The translations under genes and the position numbers were made by a program. A stretch of 64,000 bases of DNA. Origin: Crocinitomicaceae bacterium (GTDB lineage Bacteria > Bacteroidota > Bacteroidia > Flavobacteriales_D > Crocinitomicaceae). Positions 54,200 to 61,060 of the stretch are shown here, one piece after another. Where the stretch lies: the NCBI GenBank assembly GCA_020635955.1, contig JACJYW010000013.1, positions 45,246 to 109,245 of the forward strand, read 5' to 3'. Position 1 is the stretch's first letter. Each line of letters begins with the position of its first letter. The notes beneath the pieces were generated by a model that did no database searches, had not been told where the DNA came from, and was given only the letters and a program-made list of their open reading frames with translations.

Positions 54200-54231
54200 C
54201 AAAGGTAAATGAAATTATATGTTTAAACAAA
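54200..54231 (-). promoter_or_regulatory. Consensus Bacteroidota promoter of the dioxygenase gene
   Basis: On the minus strand, TTTG (54228-54231), a 20-base spacer, then TACCTTTG (54200-54207), ending four bases before the ATG at 54195. Both boxes and the spacing fit the TTTG / TAnnTTTG consensus. Confidence 0.7.
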
Positions 54232-54270
54232 TAATATTTAAAACCTAACTAAAAATTAACTTTTTTGATC

Positions 54271-54552
54271 TTAAATAGAACTGAGAGATGTTATGCGATC
54301 CAATTTTGAAAGAACCTCATTAACACTAAAACTTCTGGCAAAACGATAGAGTTCTTTTCCGTCAACTTTTATTAATACAACGGGGAGAGTGAAAACCATT
54401 TGTTGGGCAGCATATTCAGTTTCTACCGTTACATCATGGATTGAGATTTTCACTGTGGGAAATTGTAGTTGAACAGCCTCCACTAGTTTAGGTTTCAACA
54501 CCTGACATACACCACAATCGGGCCCGGTGAAATATTCCAGTTCTATGATCAT
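54271..54552 (-). CDS. Thioredoxin-like protein
   Basis: 93 residues. A thioredoxin-like core begins IIELEYFTGPDCGVCQVLKPKLVEAV, with a CxxC redox motif (CGVC), the usual TLPVVLIKVDGKELYRFARSF cis-proline strand, and a final helix. It should act as a cytoplasmic disulfide reductase or bacillithiol/CoA-thiol helper. Its ATG overlaps the stop of the RibD-like gene by four bases (ATGA), so translation is coupled. Confidence 0.85.
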   Translation of the reverse strand: MIIELEYFTGPDCGVCQVLKPKLVEAVQLQFPTVKISIHDVTVETEYAAQQMVFTLPVVLIKVDGKELYRFARSFSVNEVLSKLDRITSLSSI

Positions 54553-55094
54553 TGATTGATGATGCGCTCGTAATGAAGTTGAACCAGACCAGTTTCAAAC
54601 TTCTCACTATTCAATAATTTTAAACTCGTCTGCAAAGAACTTCCTTTAAAAAGGCGAATTCCTTCACCAAGAAATATTGGAATAACTGATATAATATATT
54701 CGTCTATTAGATTATCATCCATTAATAGCTTAACAATTTGGCTTCCTCCATCACAATAGATGTCTTTTCCGTTCTTAGATCTTAAAGATTGAATTAGTGT
54801 TTTCAGATCTCCGTTATAAAAAGTTATTCCATTAGTGGAGGGGATCTCTTTTTGAGTGATGACATAACAATCAAACATGTTGGCTTGAGGAAAATCTCCC
54901 CCGGTCAAACCTAACACCACCGTATAGGTTCTCGATCCAACAATATAAGTATCACACCTTTCCATCATGTTGGCATATCCATAATCCAAACCCTCTTTTT
55001 CAACTACAGATAACCAGGACAGATCATCATCTTTAGTAGCTATGAAGCCATCCAGGCTCATGCTGATATAGAGTACAACTTTGCGATTTTGCAT
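54549..55094 (-). CDS. Dihydrofolate reductase/RibD C-terminal domain protein
   Basis: 181 residues from ATG 55094 (MQNRKVVLYISMSLDGFIATKDDDLSWL). The RibD_C/DHFR-like fold is seen in the N-terminal strand, YIVGSRTYTVVLG, DIYCDGGSQIVKLLMDDNLIDEYIISVIPIFLGEGIRLF and the closing strand. These proteins bind NADPH; the substrate is unknown. The frame is open to 55178, but a terminator occupies 55104-55141 and supports the shorter start. Relatives often accompany ArsR/AHSA1/DoxX operons such as the one upstream. Confidence 0.88.
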   Translation of the reverse strand: MQNRKVVLYISMSLDGFIATKDDDLSWLSVVEKEGLDYGYANMMERCDTYIVGSRTYTVVLGLTGGDFPQANMFDCYVITQKEIPSTNGITFYNGDLKTLIQSLRSKNGKDIYCDGGSQIVKLLMDDNLIDEYIISVIPIFLGEGIRLFKGSSLQTSLKLLNSEKFETGLVQLHYERIINQ

Positions 55095-55103
55095 GGATAA
55101 ATT

Positions 55104-55141
55104 TAAGAAAAAAGCCCTCCAGAAATCTCTGAAGGGCTTTT
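55104..55141 (-). terminator. Intrinsic terminator inside the ArsR gene string
   Basis: AAAAGCCCT (55110-55118) and AGGGCTTTT (55133-55141) form a perfect 9-bp outer stem, with a CAGA/TCTG inner stem. Leftward reading gives a T-rich tail. It separates the YdeI-CDGSH gene from the RibD-like gene. Confidence 0.85.
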
Positions 55142-55185
55142 GTACAGGAGATGATTGTATTGTCGAATCAGATTTCAACTGACTT

Positions 55186-55827
55186 TTAGTCTTTTAAATA
55201 TTTGTGAGAGCCATCACACCTTGGATAATGCTTGGATTGGCCACAAACACAATCGTTTAATCCTTTTCCTAAGAATATTCTTTCTTTACTTTTTTCAATT
55301 CTATCAGAACGTGTTTTAGATTGCTTAGCCTGCGAAAAATGTAATAGATACCCCTTTTGTCTACCAGGAGTTAATGCTTCAAAAGCTTCTTTGAAGCTAA
55401 TATCATCATCAAATTTGATGGTTAGTTCTTCTGGAATTTCAAAATCACTTGTCTTTTTAAATTCTACTTTCAAGCCCAACTTTTCAACTTCGACAGCTTC
55501 AAAAATGTAAGCCTTTATGATTGCTCTTTGCTTTTCAATATCTTCCAAACTCTTGAACCTAATTTGTCTTGACGCTTGGGTATTTTCAGTCATTGGAACG
55601 AGTAATTTACTTTCGTCATTCAGGAGAGCCCCTTTATTGAAAAGTAATGCACAATAATCTTTGAAGCCCTGAACAATCACAATGTTTTTACCATTGTGTG
55701 TATAGCATGGATGCATCCACTTAAAATCTTCGGTTAAACCACACTCATTACAGATGGAACATAGTAATTCCATTTCAGATTGCCATTTATCAGCATTGTT
55801 AAGGAAATTGCTTACTTCATTAATCAT
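55186..55827 (-). CDS. YdeI/OmdA-type DUF1801 protein with C-terminal CDGSH iron-sulfur motif
   Basis: 213 residues. A DUF1801-like domain covers about 15-115 (FKWMHPCYTHNGKNIVIVQGFKDYCALLF). The YdeI/OmdA helical region covers about 125-185 (FEALTPGRQKGYLLHFSQAKQSKTRSDRIEKS). The last 30 residues contain CVCGQSKHYPRCDGSH, exactly C-x-C-x2-S-x3-P-x-C-D-G-S-H, the ligand pattern of CDGSH [2Fe-2S] proteins. It overlaps the DoxX gene by four bases. The combination suggests redox sensing or electron transfer, but the function is unknown. Confidence 0.87.
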   Translation of the reverse strand: MINEVSNFLNNADKWQSEMELLCSICNECGLTEDFKWMHPCYTHNGKNIVIVQGFKDYCALLFNKGALLNDESKLLVPMTENTQASRQIRFKSLEDIEKQRAIIKAYIFEAVEVEKLGLKVEFKKTSDFEIPEELTIKFDDDISFKEAFEALTPGRQKGYLLHFSQAKQSKTRSDRIEKSKERIFLGKGLNDCVCGQSKHYPRCDGSHKYLKD

Positions 55828-56213
55828 AATGTTGCCTGTTTTAGTTGATGTAGTTTTCTTGATTCTGGTCGCAATAACCAGGATGAAATAGTTAATACCA
55901 ATAATAAGATTGGTCCAAATAGCTCAGAATACGAACCATTTATTAAGTGAATTACTGTAGCCCCTGACATTAAAAAGAAGAAACCTGCATAAGCCCATTC
56001 TTTTATTAGTGCACATTTTGGAATCAATATCACGGCAACGCCAATAATTTTCCATATTCCTATTAATGCAAAAATGTAATTTGGAATCCCAAGTTCAATC
56101 ATCTTTGATTTTTCCTCATTAGTTTGAATCAATTGAACAATTCCTGTAGCAACCATTCCTAATGAGAGCCACAGCGTCACCACCCAGAACACAATCTTTT
56201 TTCCTTTACTCAT
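55824..56213 (-). CDS. DoxX-like membrane protein
   Basis: 129 residues with four TM helices (about 9-27, 45-65, 70-90 and 95-112). It shows the DoxX-family pattern: FWVVTLWLSLGMVATGIVQL, LGIPNYIFALIGIWKIIGVAVILIPKCALIKEWAYAGFFF. It has no known enzymatic role, and DoxX-like proteins may bind quinone or partner oxidoreductases. It overlaps both neighbours (8 and 4 bases) within the ArsR-AHSA1-DoxX-YdeI operon. Confidence 0.87.
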   Translation of the reverse strand: MSKGKKIVFWVVTLWLSLGMVATGIVQLIQTNEEKSKMIELGIPNYIFALIGIWKIIGVAVILIPKCALIKEWAYAGFFFLMSGATVIHLINGSYSELFGPILLLVLTISSWLLRPESRKLHQLKQATL

Positions 56214-56643
56214 GATTTTCTAATATTTCTTGCAGTCTATTGTGCGCCATATTAATTCCTTGTGCAAAAGGCAGTTTCAGCATTGCGTCTCTATCTTCTA
56301 CTGACTTAAAAACAATATGCATTTCTAAGTGACTTCTTGCATTCGGTAATTCCGAAAATTTCAAAAACTCAAGTTGTACTGGAAAAGGGGAATTCTCCAT
56401 TTCGAAGGTTCTTGTTATTCTTTCATTGTGAACGAAATCATGAATTGTCCCATTAAAACCAATGTTATTACCCTTACCATCAGGAGTTAAAAACCTGTAG
56501 CATCCATGTATTTTACTTTCGAGTTTTTCAACTTTCGTGCCCATCCATTGCTCGACAATCTCAGGCTCCACATATGCTTTAAATAAAATTTCAACTGGCA
56601 AATCAAAATCTCTTGTAATAATCAAATCATGCTTACCATCCAA
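56206..56643 (-). CDS. AHSA1/SRPBCC domain protein
   Basis: 145 residues of the START-like Aha1 C-terminal fold: ITRDFDLPVEILFKAYVEPEIVEQWMG at the N-terminus, YRFLTPDGKGNNIGFNGTIHDFVHNERITRTFEM in the middle, and a final long helix QGINMAHNRLQEILE. Ligand unknown. The start is a TTG at 56643, because the frame has a stop at 56695-56697 and no ATG. It follows the ArsR gene by 31 bases, the usual order for this regulator pair. Confidence 0.87.
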   Translation of the reverse strand: MDGKHDLIITRDFDLPVEILFKAYVEPEIVEQWMGTKVEKLESKIHGCYRFLTPDGKGNNIGFNGTIHDFVHNERITRTFEMENSPFPVQLEFLKFSELPNARSHLEMHIVFKSVEDRDAMLKLPFAQGINMAHNRLQEILENHE

Positions 56644-56674
56644 GGCTTCTATTTTAGTTTTAATTCCATTGTAA

Positions 56675-56995
56675 TTATTTTGATTTATGATTTTTCATTA
56701 TGTCTTCGAGCTTGTTAAATCTGTCATCCCAAAGTTTTAGAAAGGGCATTATGAAATCCGCAATTTCTTTGAGTTTATCAGGATATAGATGGTAATGTAC
56801 TTGACGACCATTTTGTTCCTGTTTCAATAAATCACATTCAGTTAGAATTTGTAAATGCTTTGAAACTGTTGGTCTTGATGAATCGAAATTTGATGCTATA
56901 GCACCTGCTGTCATTGATTGAGAAGCCAGCAAAAGTAGAATGGCTCTTCGTGTCGGGTCGGCTATTGCCTGAAAAACATCTCTTCTTAAATTCAT
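56675..56995 (-). CDS. ArsR family transcriptional regulator (SdpR-like)
   Basis: 106 residues. The winged helix has QAIADPTRRAILLLLASQSMTAGAIASNF and DSSRPTVSKHLQILTECDLLKQEQNGRQVHYHL. The classical metal-binding CxC pair of ArsR/SmtB is absent, so it is more like SdpR-type repressors of AHSA1/DoxX operons. Two 18-bp dyads over its promoter make autorepression very likely. Confidence 0.9.
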   Translation of the reverse strand: MNLRRDVFQAIADPTRRAILLLLASQSMTAGAIASNFDSSRPTVSKHLQILTECDLLKQEQNGRQVHYHLYPDKLKEIADFIMPFLKLWDDRFNKLEDIMKNHKSK

Positions 56996-56997
56996 TA

Positions 56998-57045
56998 TGT
57001 AGTTATTTGACTACAAATATATACGTAGCTATTTAGCTACACAAA
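56998..57045 (-). promoter_or_regulatory. ArsR promoter with two tandem operators
   Basis: Minus-strand TTTG (57042-57045), 20-base spacer, TATATTTG (57014-57021). Dyad 1 TGTAGTTATTTGACTACA (56998-57015) covers the expected start of transcription. Dyad 2 CGTAGCTATTTAGCTACA (57024-57041) fills the spacer. Centres are 26 bases apart. Confidence 0.8.
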
Positions 57046-57101
57046 TTTTTCTTAAAAAAGTTTTGAAATGTCGAACCGTTTTCGGCAAATGTCGAATCAA
57101 A

Positions 57102-57132
57102 AAAGCCCCGTATCTCTATGATACAGGGCTTT
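57102..57132 (-). terminator. Terminator-like hairpin, leftward
   Basis: AAAGCCC-c-GTATC (57102-57114) pairs with GATAC-a-GGGCTTT (57120-57132) around TCTAT. The T-rich side is on the minus strand, although no leftward gene now precedes it directly. Confidence 0.7.
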
Positions 57133-57152
57133 CTGTTTAAATGTACTCGGGA

Positions 57153-57177
57153 CGGGACGTAGCTTCGCTGAGTCCCG
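57153..57177. repeat. REP-like hairpin
   Basis: CGGGAC (57153-57158) pairs with GTCCCG (57172-57177), with an inner AGC-TTC-GCT. The flanks (ACTCGGGACGGGAC before, CCCGCACGTCATTGTC after) resemble pieces of a tRNA 3' half on the minus strand with a replaced T-loop. Confidence 0.45.
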
Positions 57178-57274
57178 CACGTCATTGTCAAAGAAAAAAC
57201 CAATCCGCTGCGCGTCTTGAATTTTGTTTTTCTTCATCCGAATTGAAGCAAGCTTCATTCGTCTTCATCCAAAC

Positions 57275-57306
57275 AAAAAAACCAAGTCGAAAGACTTGGT
57301 TTTTTC
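57275..57306. terminator. Bidirectional intrinsic terminator
   Basis: A perfect stem, ACCAAGTC (57281-57288) with GACTTGGT (57293-57300), has a GAAA loop and A and T runs on either side. It would stop transcription in both directions. Confidence 0.85.
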
Positions 57307-57411
57307 TCATCTGTACAAGAGCCGGGAGAAATATCGAACCGAATATTAGCAGAGGACATAGCCCTTTGCATAGGCTAAATTAGAGTTATTCATATGAAAA
57401 AAGCATGAGAG

Positions 57412-58752
57412 ATGGGAAGAAGATGTAAGACATGTGGAGTATCAATAGACCACAAAAAGAAAAACGCAAAATACTGTTCACCTATTTGCAAGACAAATTA
57501 CTGGCTTTACGGGGAAAACTACAACAAGGTTAAAAACGCCAAAGACGGAGAAATCAGGAAAAGTGACTATTTGGTTTCACGAAAAAAGCATGAACCAAAG
57601 AGAAAGGTAGTAGAACCTCTAAAAGGAGTTATTGAAGACAAACCAGAAAATGAATCAAATGTTCCTAAGCAAATAACCAACCCTAAATACTCCAAACTGA
57701 GAGATATTATGTCCAACCTTGAACTACTGCTAAAACAGGAAAAGATTAAACTGAATGAAGTTAACGTTTATCTGAATCAACTTTCATCACAGAACCCTGT
57801 TTTGATGTCTGGAGGAACCGGAACTGTTTTAGGAGGATTTGCTCACGCCATCAGTAGTAATCAGAAAAAGGCTGAATTTTCTTTTGGAGGGGCATTAATA
57901 GGAGGCTTGCTAGGAGCAGGGCTTGGGTTTGTTCTAAAACGGAACGCCCAAAATGAAATAGAGACGATTAATGAGCGAACTATCCCAAGCATAAAAAAGC
58001 GAATTGGATATTTAACCATTCAATTAAAACAAGCAAATTCCTTTCTACTTAAAATTCCACAATTAATTGCCAATCCTGACTACAAAGACCCAATTAATAA
58101 AAAACCGATTTCTACTCCGTTACCTGAAGCTGATATAATTCAGAATGATGTTGGACAAGAGGAGTTGAGTACAAAAGGAAAGATCATTTGTAGTAATGAT
58201 TTAAAAGGAATGAAATTTCGATCTCTGGACTTCAAAGATGATTGGCAATCACTTCTGGGAAAACCTTCGGTAGATTTTAAAATGGCAGTTTTTGGTAAGC
58301 CGGGACAAGGTAAATCAACATTTTGTCTCCAATTTGCTAATTACCTAGCCCAAAATTTTGGACGTGTCTTATATGTAAGCGGTGAGGAGGGTTTTTCAAA
58401 AACAATGAAAGATAAATTACAAGACAATCGGGCTTTTGATAAAAATCTGTTCATTGCGGACATTTGTTCGGCTGAAGATATGATTGAAAACATTCCTCAA
58501 AATGCCTACCATTTCATTATCGTTGACAGCCTGAATAATATGGGGATAGATGAAAATTCACTTTTAGAACTTGAAGAGCATTATAATAATTGTGCAATGA
58601 TTTCTATCGCACAATCCACCAAAAAAGGCGAAATGCGTGGTTCACAGGAAATATTGCATAATGTGGATATAGTATTGAAAGTTGAAGATGGATTTGCCGA
58701 ATGTACCAAGAACAGGTTTGCACCTTTAGGCTTTGAATTTTCTATTTTCTAG
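57412..58752 (+). CDS. Zinc-ribbon, glycine-zipper and RecA/RadA-like ATPase fusion
   Basis: 446 residues. The N-terminal zinc ribbon (CKTCG at 5-9, CSPICK at about 22-27) is of the DUF2116-like kind. A basic linker follows, then a helical pair around a glycine-zipper hairpin at about 140-187 (FSFGGALIGGLLGAGLGFVL), which may insert in a membrane or oligomerise. The C-terminal RecA-fold NTPase has FGKPGQGKST (Walker A, about 294), YVSGEEG and FIIVDSLNN (Walker B, about 367). The GEEG and SLNN spacing resembles RadA/KaiC-like domains. It is isolated between the repeat-rich boundary and the leftward cluster. Function unknown. Confidence 0.75.
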   Translation: MGRRCKTCGVSIDHKKKNAKYCSPICKTNYWLYGENYNKVKNAKDGEIRKSDYLVSRKKHEPKRKVVEPLKGVIEDKPENESNVPKQITNPKYSKLRDIMSNLELLLKQEKIKLNEVNVYLNQLSSQNPVLMSGGTGTVLGGFAHAISSNQKKAEFSFGGALIGGLLGAGLGFVLKRNAQNEIETINERTIPSIKKRIGYLTIQLKQANSFLLKIPQLIANPDYKDPINKKPISTPLPEADIIQNDVGQEELSTKGKIICSNDLKGMKFRSLDFKDDWQSLLGKPSVDFKMAVFGKPGQGKSTFCLQFANYLAQNFGRVLYVSGEEGFSKTMKDKLQDNRAFDKNLFIADICSAEDMIENIPQNAYHFIIVDSLNNMGIDENSLLELEEHYNNCAMISIAQSTKKGEMRGSQEILHNVDIVLKVEDGFAECTKNRFAPLGFEFSIF

Positions 58753-58756
58753 GCGT

Positions 58757-58782
58757 TTTACGGTTTTACGTAAAACCGTAAA
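58757..58782. repeat. Perfect 26-bp palindrome
   Basis: TTTACGGTTTTAC (58757-58769) is followed without any spacer by its exact reverse complement (58770-58782). It lies four bases after the ATPase stop. No T run follows, so it is not a standard terminator; it could be an operator, a resolution site or a recombination site. Confidence 0.75.
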
Positions 58783-58916
58783 GTATTGTTAGTCTGATGT
58801 TTACGAATAGAAGTAATGCTTTTTACCGCGTAACTAAATCAAGGAATTTATTTGCTTGTCATAGAGGTATTTGGAATACTGTTGTTAATTGTGTCTGCTC
58901 AACTTTAAATACACAC

Positions 58917-59177
58917 TCAGCCTTGATCAACAAGGATATTTAGAATAAAACCCGAAATCAGTAATATAATTCCAACTATATAAAGTGGCAGCGAGATTTT
59001 CTTAAACTTCTTAATTCGCCTTTTCAGTTCCTCCGGCAAATACTCCATATTCCAAGTGCCATAGTCATTTGCTATTTCATTTAGAAAATTAAGTAACAAT
59101 GATGCCACTCGATAAGCGTTGACAATGATCAAAGCGGTTCCTATGAGGCTTAGTGTTAAAGCAATAGTTTGTTGCAT
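58917..59177 (-). CDS. Two-TM small membrane protein, holin-like size
   Basis: 86 residues: TM1 at about 5-28 (ALTLSLIGTALIIVNAYRVASLLL), a charged middle (EELKRRIKKFKK), and TM2 at about 63-83 (LPLYIVGIILLISGFILNIL). I do not recognise a family. It is the last gene of the leftward cluster, 88 bases after the amidase gene. The size and topology next to an amidase without a signal peptide recall a holin-endolysin pair, but that is inference. Confidence 0.6.
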   Translation of the reverse strand: MQQTIALTLSLIGTALIIVNAYRVASLLLNFLNEIANDYGTWNMEYLPEELKRRIKKFKKISLPLYIVGIILLISGFILNILVDQG

Positions 59178-59265
59178 AATGTAATATTAAAACATCTCGA
59201 CTCCTACATTCGAACCAATATTATTCATCATAAACTTCATCAGGTCCATTGTTGGTTCAGAAGCA

Positions 59266-60066
59266 TTACCCCCTCGGATCTCCTTTTAAATAATACCCTG
59301 TTAACATCCTAAAAGCATCTGAAGTTTTCTTCCCCGGCCAACCATCAACTTTGATTTTGATTCCAGGAAATTGATTCAGGAATGATTGAAGTTCCTTTCC
59401 GAACTCAATCTTGCCTGATTTGCTGTATCTGATTTTGAATAATTCTGGCTCTGTGACAATATCTGAGAATCCATTTCTGATTTGGAGATACTCAACAAGA
59501 ATTATTGGAATGAAATTATCTTCAGCATTTTCCACCATATTTCCTCCAAAGAAATTGGTTCCCGGACATGATTTCGTAGTCCCTTTGCCATTTTTTCTTC
59601 TTCCAGTATTTAAATCCCACCAGTGATGATAAACAATAGAATCTGAGTTAGGATGTAGATTGAAATGATTACAAAGAATAGCATTCAATTGGATAATTGT
59701 CTCCTTATGCTTCTTCTTCATTCTGTCACCACCTTCATCAAAATTCCCAACATGTTCAATGCAAATACCGCCTCTATTTGCTCCCTTGATACCGGCAGGA
59801 ACCTTATTCAAAGGTCTGCAAATCGCCAATGTTCCATCGGGAAATGTGGTAATGTTTTGAGCAATATCACTGAAACCTCGTTTCAGATGTGAACGTTTCA
59901 TTCCTTTTAATAGAGTGAAGTGATTGTCATCTTTGAAATCCTTATAAGATGGTTTCCACGTATGATGATTTTGTATTCGCTTAATCGATCTTGAAACCTT
60001 TTCCGATTTTATCCAATTCTCAAACTCTGACAAATTGAATAACAAAAATTGATCTTTCTGTTGCAT
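59266..60066 (-). CDS. PGRP/amidase_2-type N-acetylmuramoyl-L-alanine amidase
   Basis: 266 residues. The amidase core covers about 30-180: IQNHHTWKPSYKDF (first zinc histidine), GICIEHVGNFD, SIVYHHWWD (second histidine) and CPGTNFFGG (the C-P-G of the zinc cysteine site). It cuts the bond between muramic acid and the peptide stem. Residues about 205-260 look like a peptidoglycan-binding domain (LQSFLNQFPGIKIKVDGWPGKKTSDAFRML). There is no signal peptide, so it needs a holin, an injection machine or lysis to reach the wall. It lies between the LRR-like gene and the two-TM gene. Confidence 0.8.
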   Translation of the reverse strand: MQQKDQFLLFNLSEFENWIKSEKVSRSIKRIQNHHTWKPSYKDFKDDNHFTLLKGMKRSHLKRGFSDIAQNITTFPDGTLAICRPLNKVPAGIKGANRGGICIEHVGNFDEGGDRMKKKHKETIIQLNAILCNHFNLHPNSDSIVYHHWWDLNTGRRKNGKGTTKSCPGTNFFGGNMVENAEDNFIPIILVEYLQIRNGFSDIVTEPELFKIRYSKSGKIEFGKELQSFLNQFPGIKIKVDGWPGKKTSDAFRMLTGYYLKGDPRG

Positions 60067-60191
60067 ATATTGTAACCTATCCTTTTATCCATTAAGCACT
60101 TAAACTGAACAGCATCCATACCGCTATACTTCTTTTTCCAGTTGTAAAAGTTCATTCAAGACCTCTAAATTGCTTTATCTTAAATTCAAAA

Positions 60192-61049
60192 TTATTCAAT
60201 ATTCATTTTTCTATCCTCGATTAATGAATTATTTTCAACATTGATCACTTTGAGGTTTTTTAAACGGTCAATGCCATCAGTTTCCACAAGTTTATCGTTA
60301 TTGCTGATGTACAAAGCCTCTAGAGTCTCAGCCAAACAATTAGGAATGGATGAAAAAGACAATCCATCTAATATTAATAACTCAAGTTCAATAAATGAAC
60401 ATAGGTTAAGAGGATCAATAGGAGTATTATAGAGGCGGAGCCATTTAACATGTGGTTGTTTATTTCTATCATGTATAAGGGTTTTAAGATTTGGACAGCT
60501 CCAGATTCTTAGATCAGTAATGTTGCTGATTGCGAGTAAATCATCAATGTAATTAAGTTTTGTACAATTATTAATGTGAACAGTTTGTAAACCCTTAAAT
60601 GAATTTGGATCCATTTTAATTTCTTCTCCCCCAAATCCGATTATTGATAGCATTTCTAGCCCCTGCAACGTCCCTAAATTGCTAATGTCTTTTAAGCGGT
60701 TATTTCCAAAAATGGTTAATTGTTTCAAGTTTTTAAAATCAAAAAATTCCAATCCTTTCGGAACCTTGTCAAAATTTAGAATTAATGTTGTCTGTGTAAG
60801 AACGTTTAGATGTTCGATTCTCCGCAAATCTGTGGTTGAATCAATTTCTATTGGACAAAGTTTACAGAGTGGATCTTGAATACATTTTTTAAGTTGATTA
60901 GAATCAATATCATTAAGGTTTCCTTCTAATTTAAACGCCCATCCAGGTTGAGCTTGTAGACTAATGCTACACACCAAGAAAAGCAAAAAGATTAATATTT
61001 TGTTTCCGTTTTCTTTCACAAATCGCCAGTAGATATTTAGTCTTGCCAA
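60192..61049 (-). CDS. Secreted leucine-rich-repeat-like protein
   Basis: 285 residues. N-terminal hydrophobic segment (KILIFLLFLVCSISLQAQ) acting as a signal peptide, then irregular leucine-rich repeats from about 90 to 280 (LKQLTIFGNNRLKDISNLGTL, LQTVHINNCTKLNYIDDL, ITDLRIWSCPNLKTL, LELLILDGLSFSSIPNCL, LEALYISNNDKL). The concave LRR face suggests protein binding. It lies 11 bases after the 61061 gene, in the same operon. Partner unknown. Confidence 0.72.
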   Translation of the reverse strand: MARLNIYWRFVKENGNKILIFLLFLVCSISLQAQPGWAFKLEGNLNDIDSNQLKKCIQDPLCKLCPIEIDSTTDLRRIEHLNVLTQTTLILNFDKVPKGLEFFDFKNLKQLTIFGNNRLKDISNLGTLQGLEMLSIIGFGGEEIKMDPNSFKGLQTVHINNCTKLNYIDDLLAISNITDLRIWSCPNLKTLIHDRNKQPHVKWLRLYNTPIDPLNLCSFIELELLILDGLSFSSIPNCLAETLEALYISNNDKLVETDGIDRLKNLKVINVENNSLIEDRKMNIE

Positions 61050-61060
61050 ATAAATTACTA

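Larger units (their letters stand above)
57046..57411. other. Gene-free stretch between the ArsR operon and the accessory region
   Basis: No plausible gene is seen in these 366 bases. They hold two TGTCGAA words in direct orientation around CCGTTTTCGG (57069-57095), two terminator-like hairpins, a REP-like hairpin, and short segments resembling tRNA 3' ends. An 80-residue open frame here has no start context or coding character, so I leave it out. The region probably marks a boundary of past insertion. Confidence 0.6.

Noticed and set aside
57141..57345. Possible tRNA gene on the minus strand
   Set aside because: Only short T-arm/acceptor-like words are seen; no complete cloverleaf with an anticodon arm can be built, so at most these are remnants.
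57141..57383. 80-residue open frame in the gene-free stretch
   Set aside because: It crosses a REP-like hairpin and a strong terminator and has no family resemblance.
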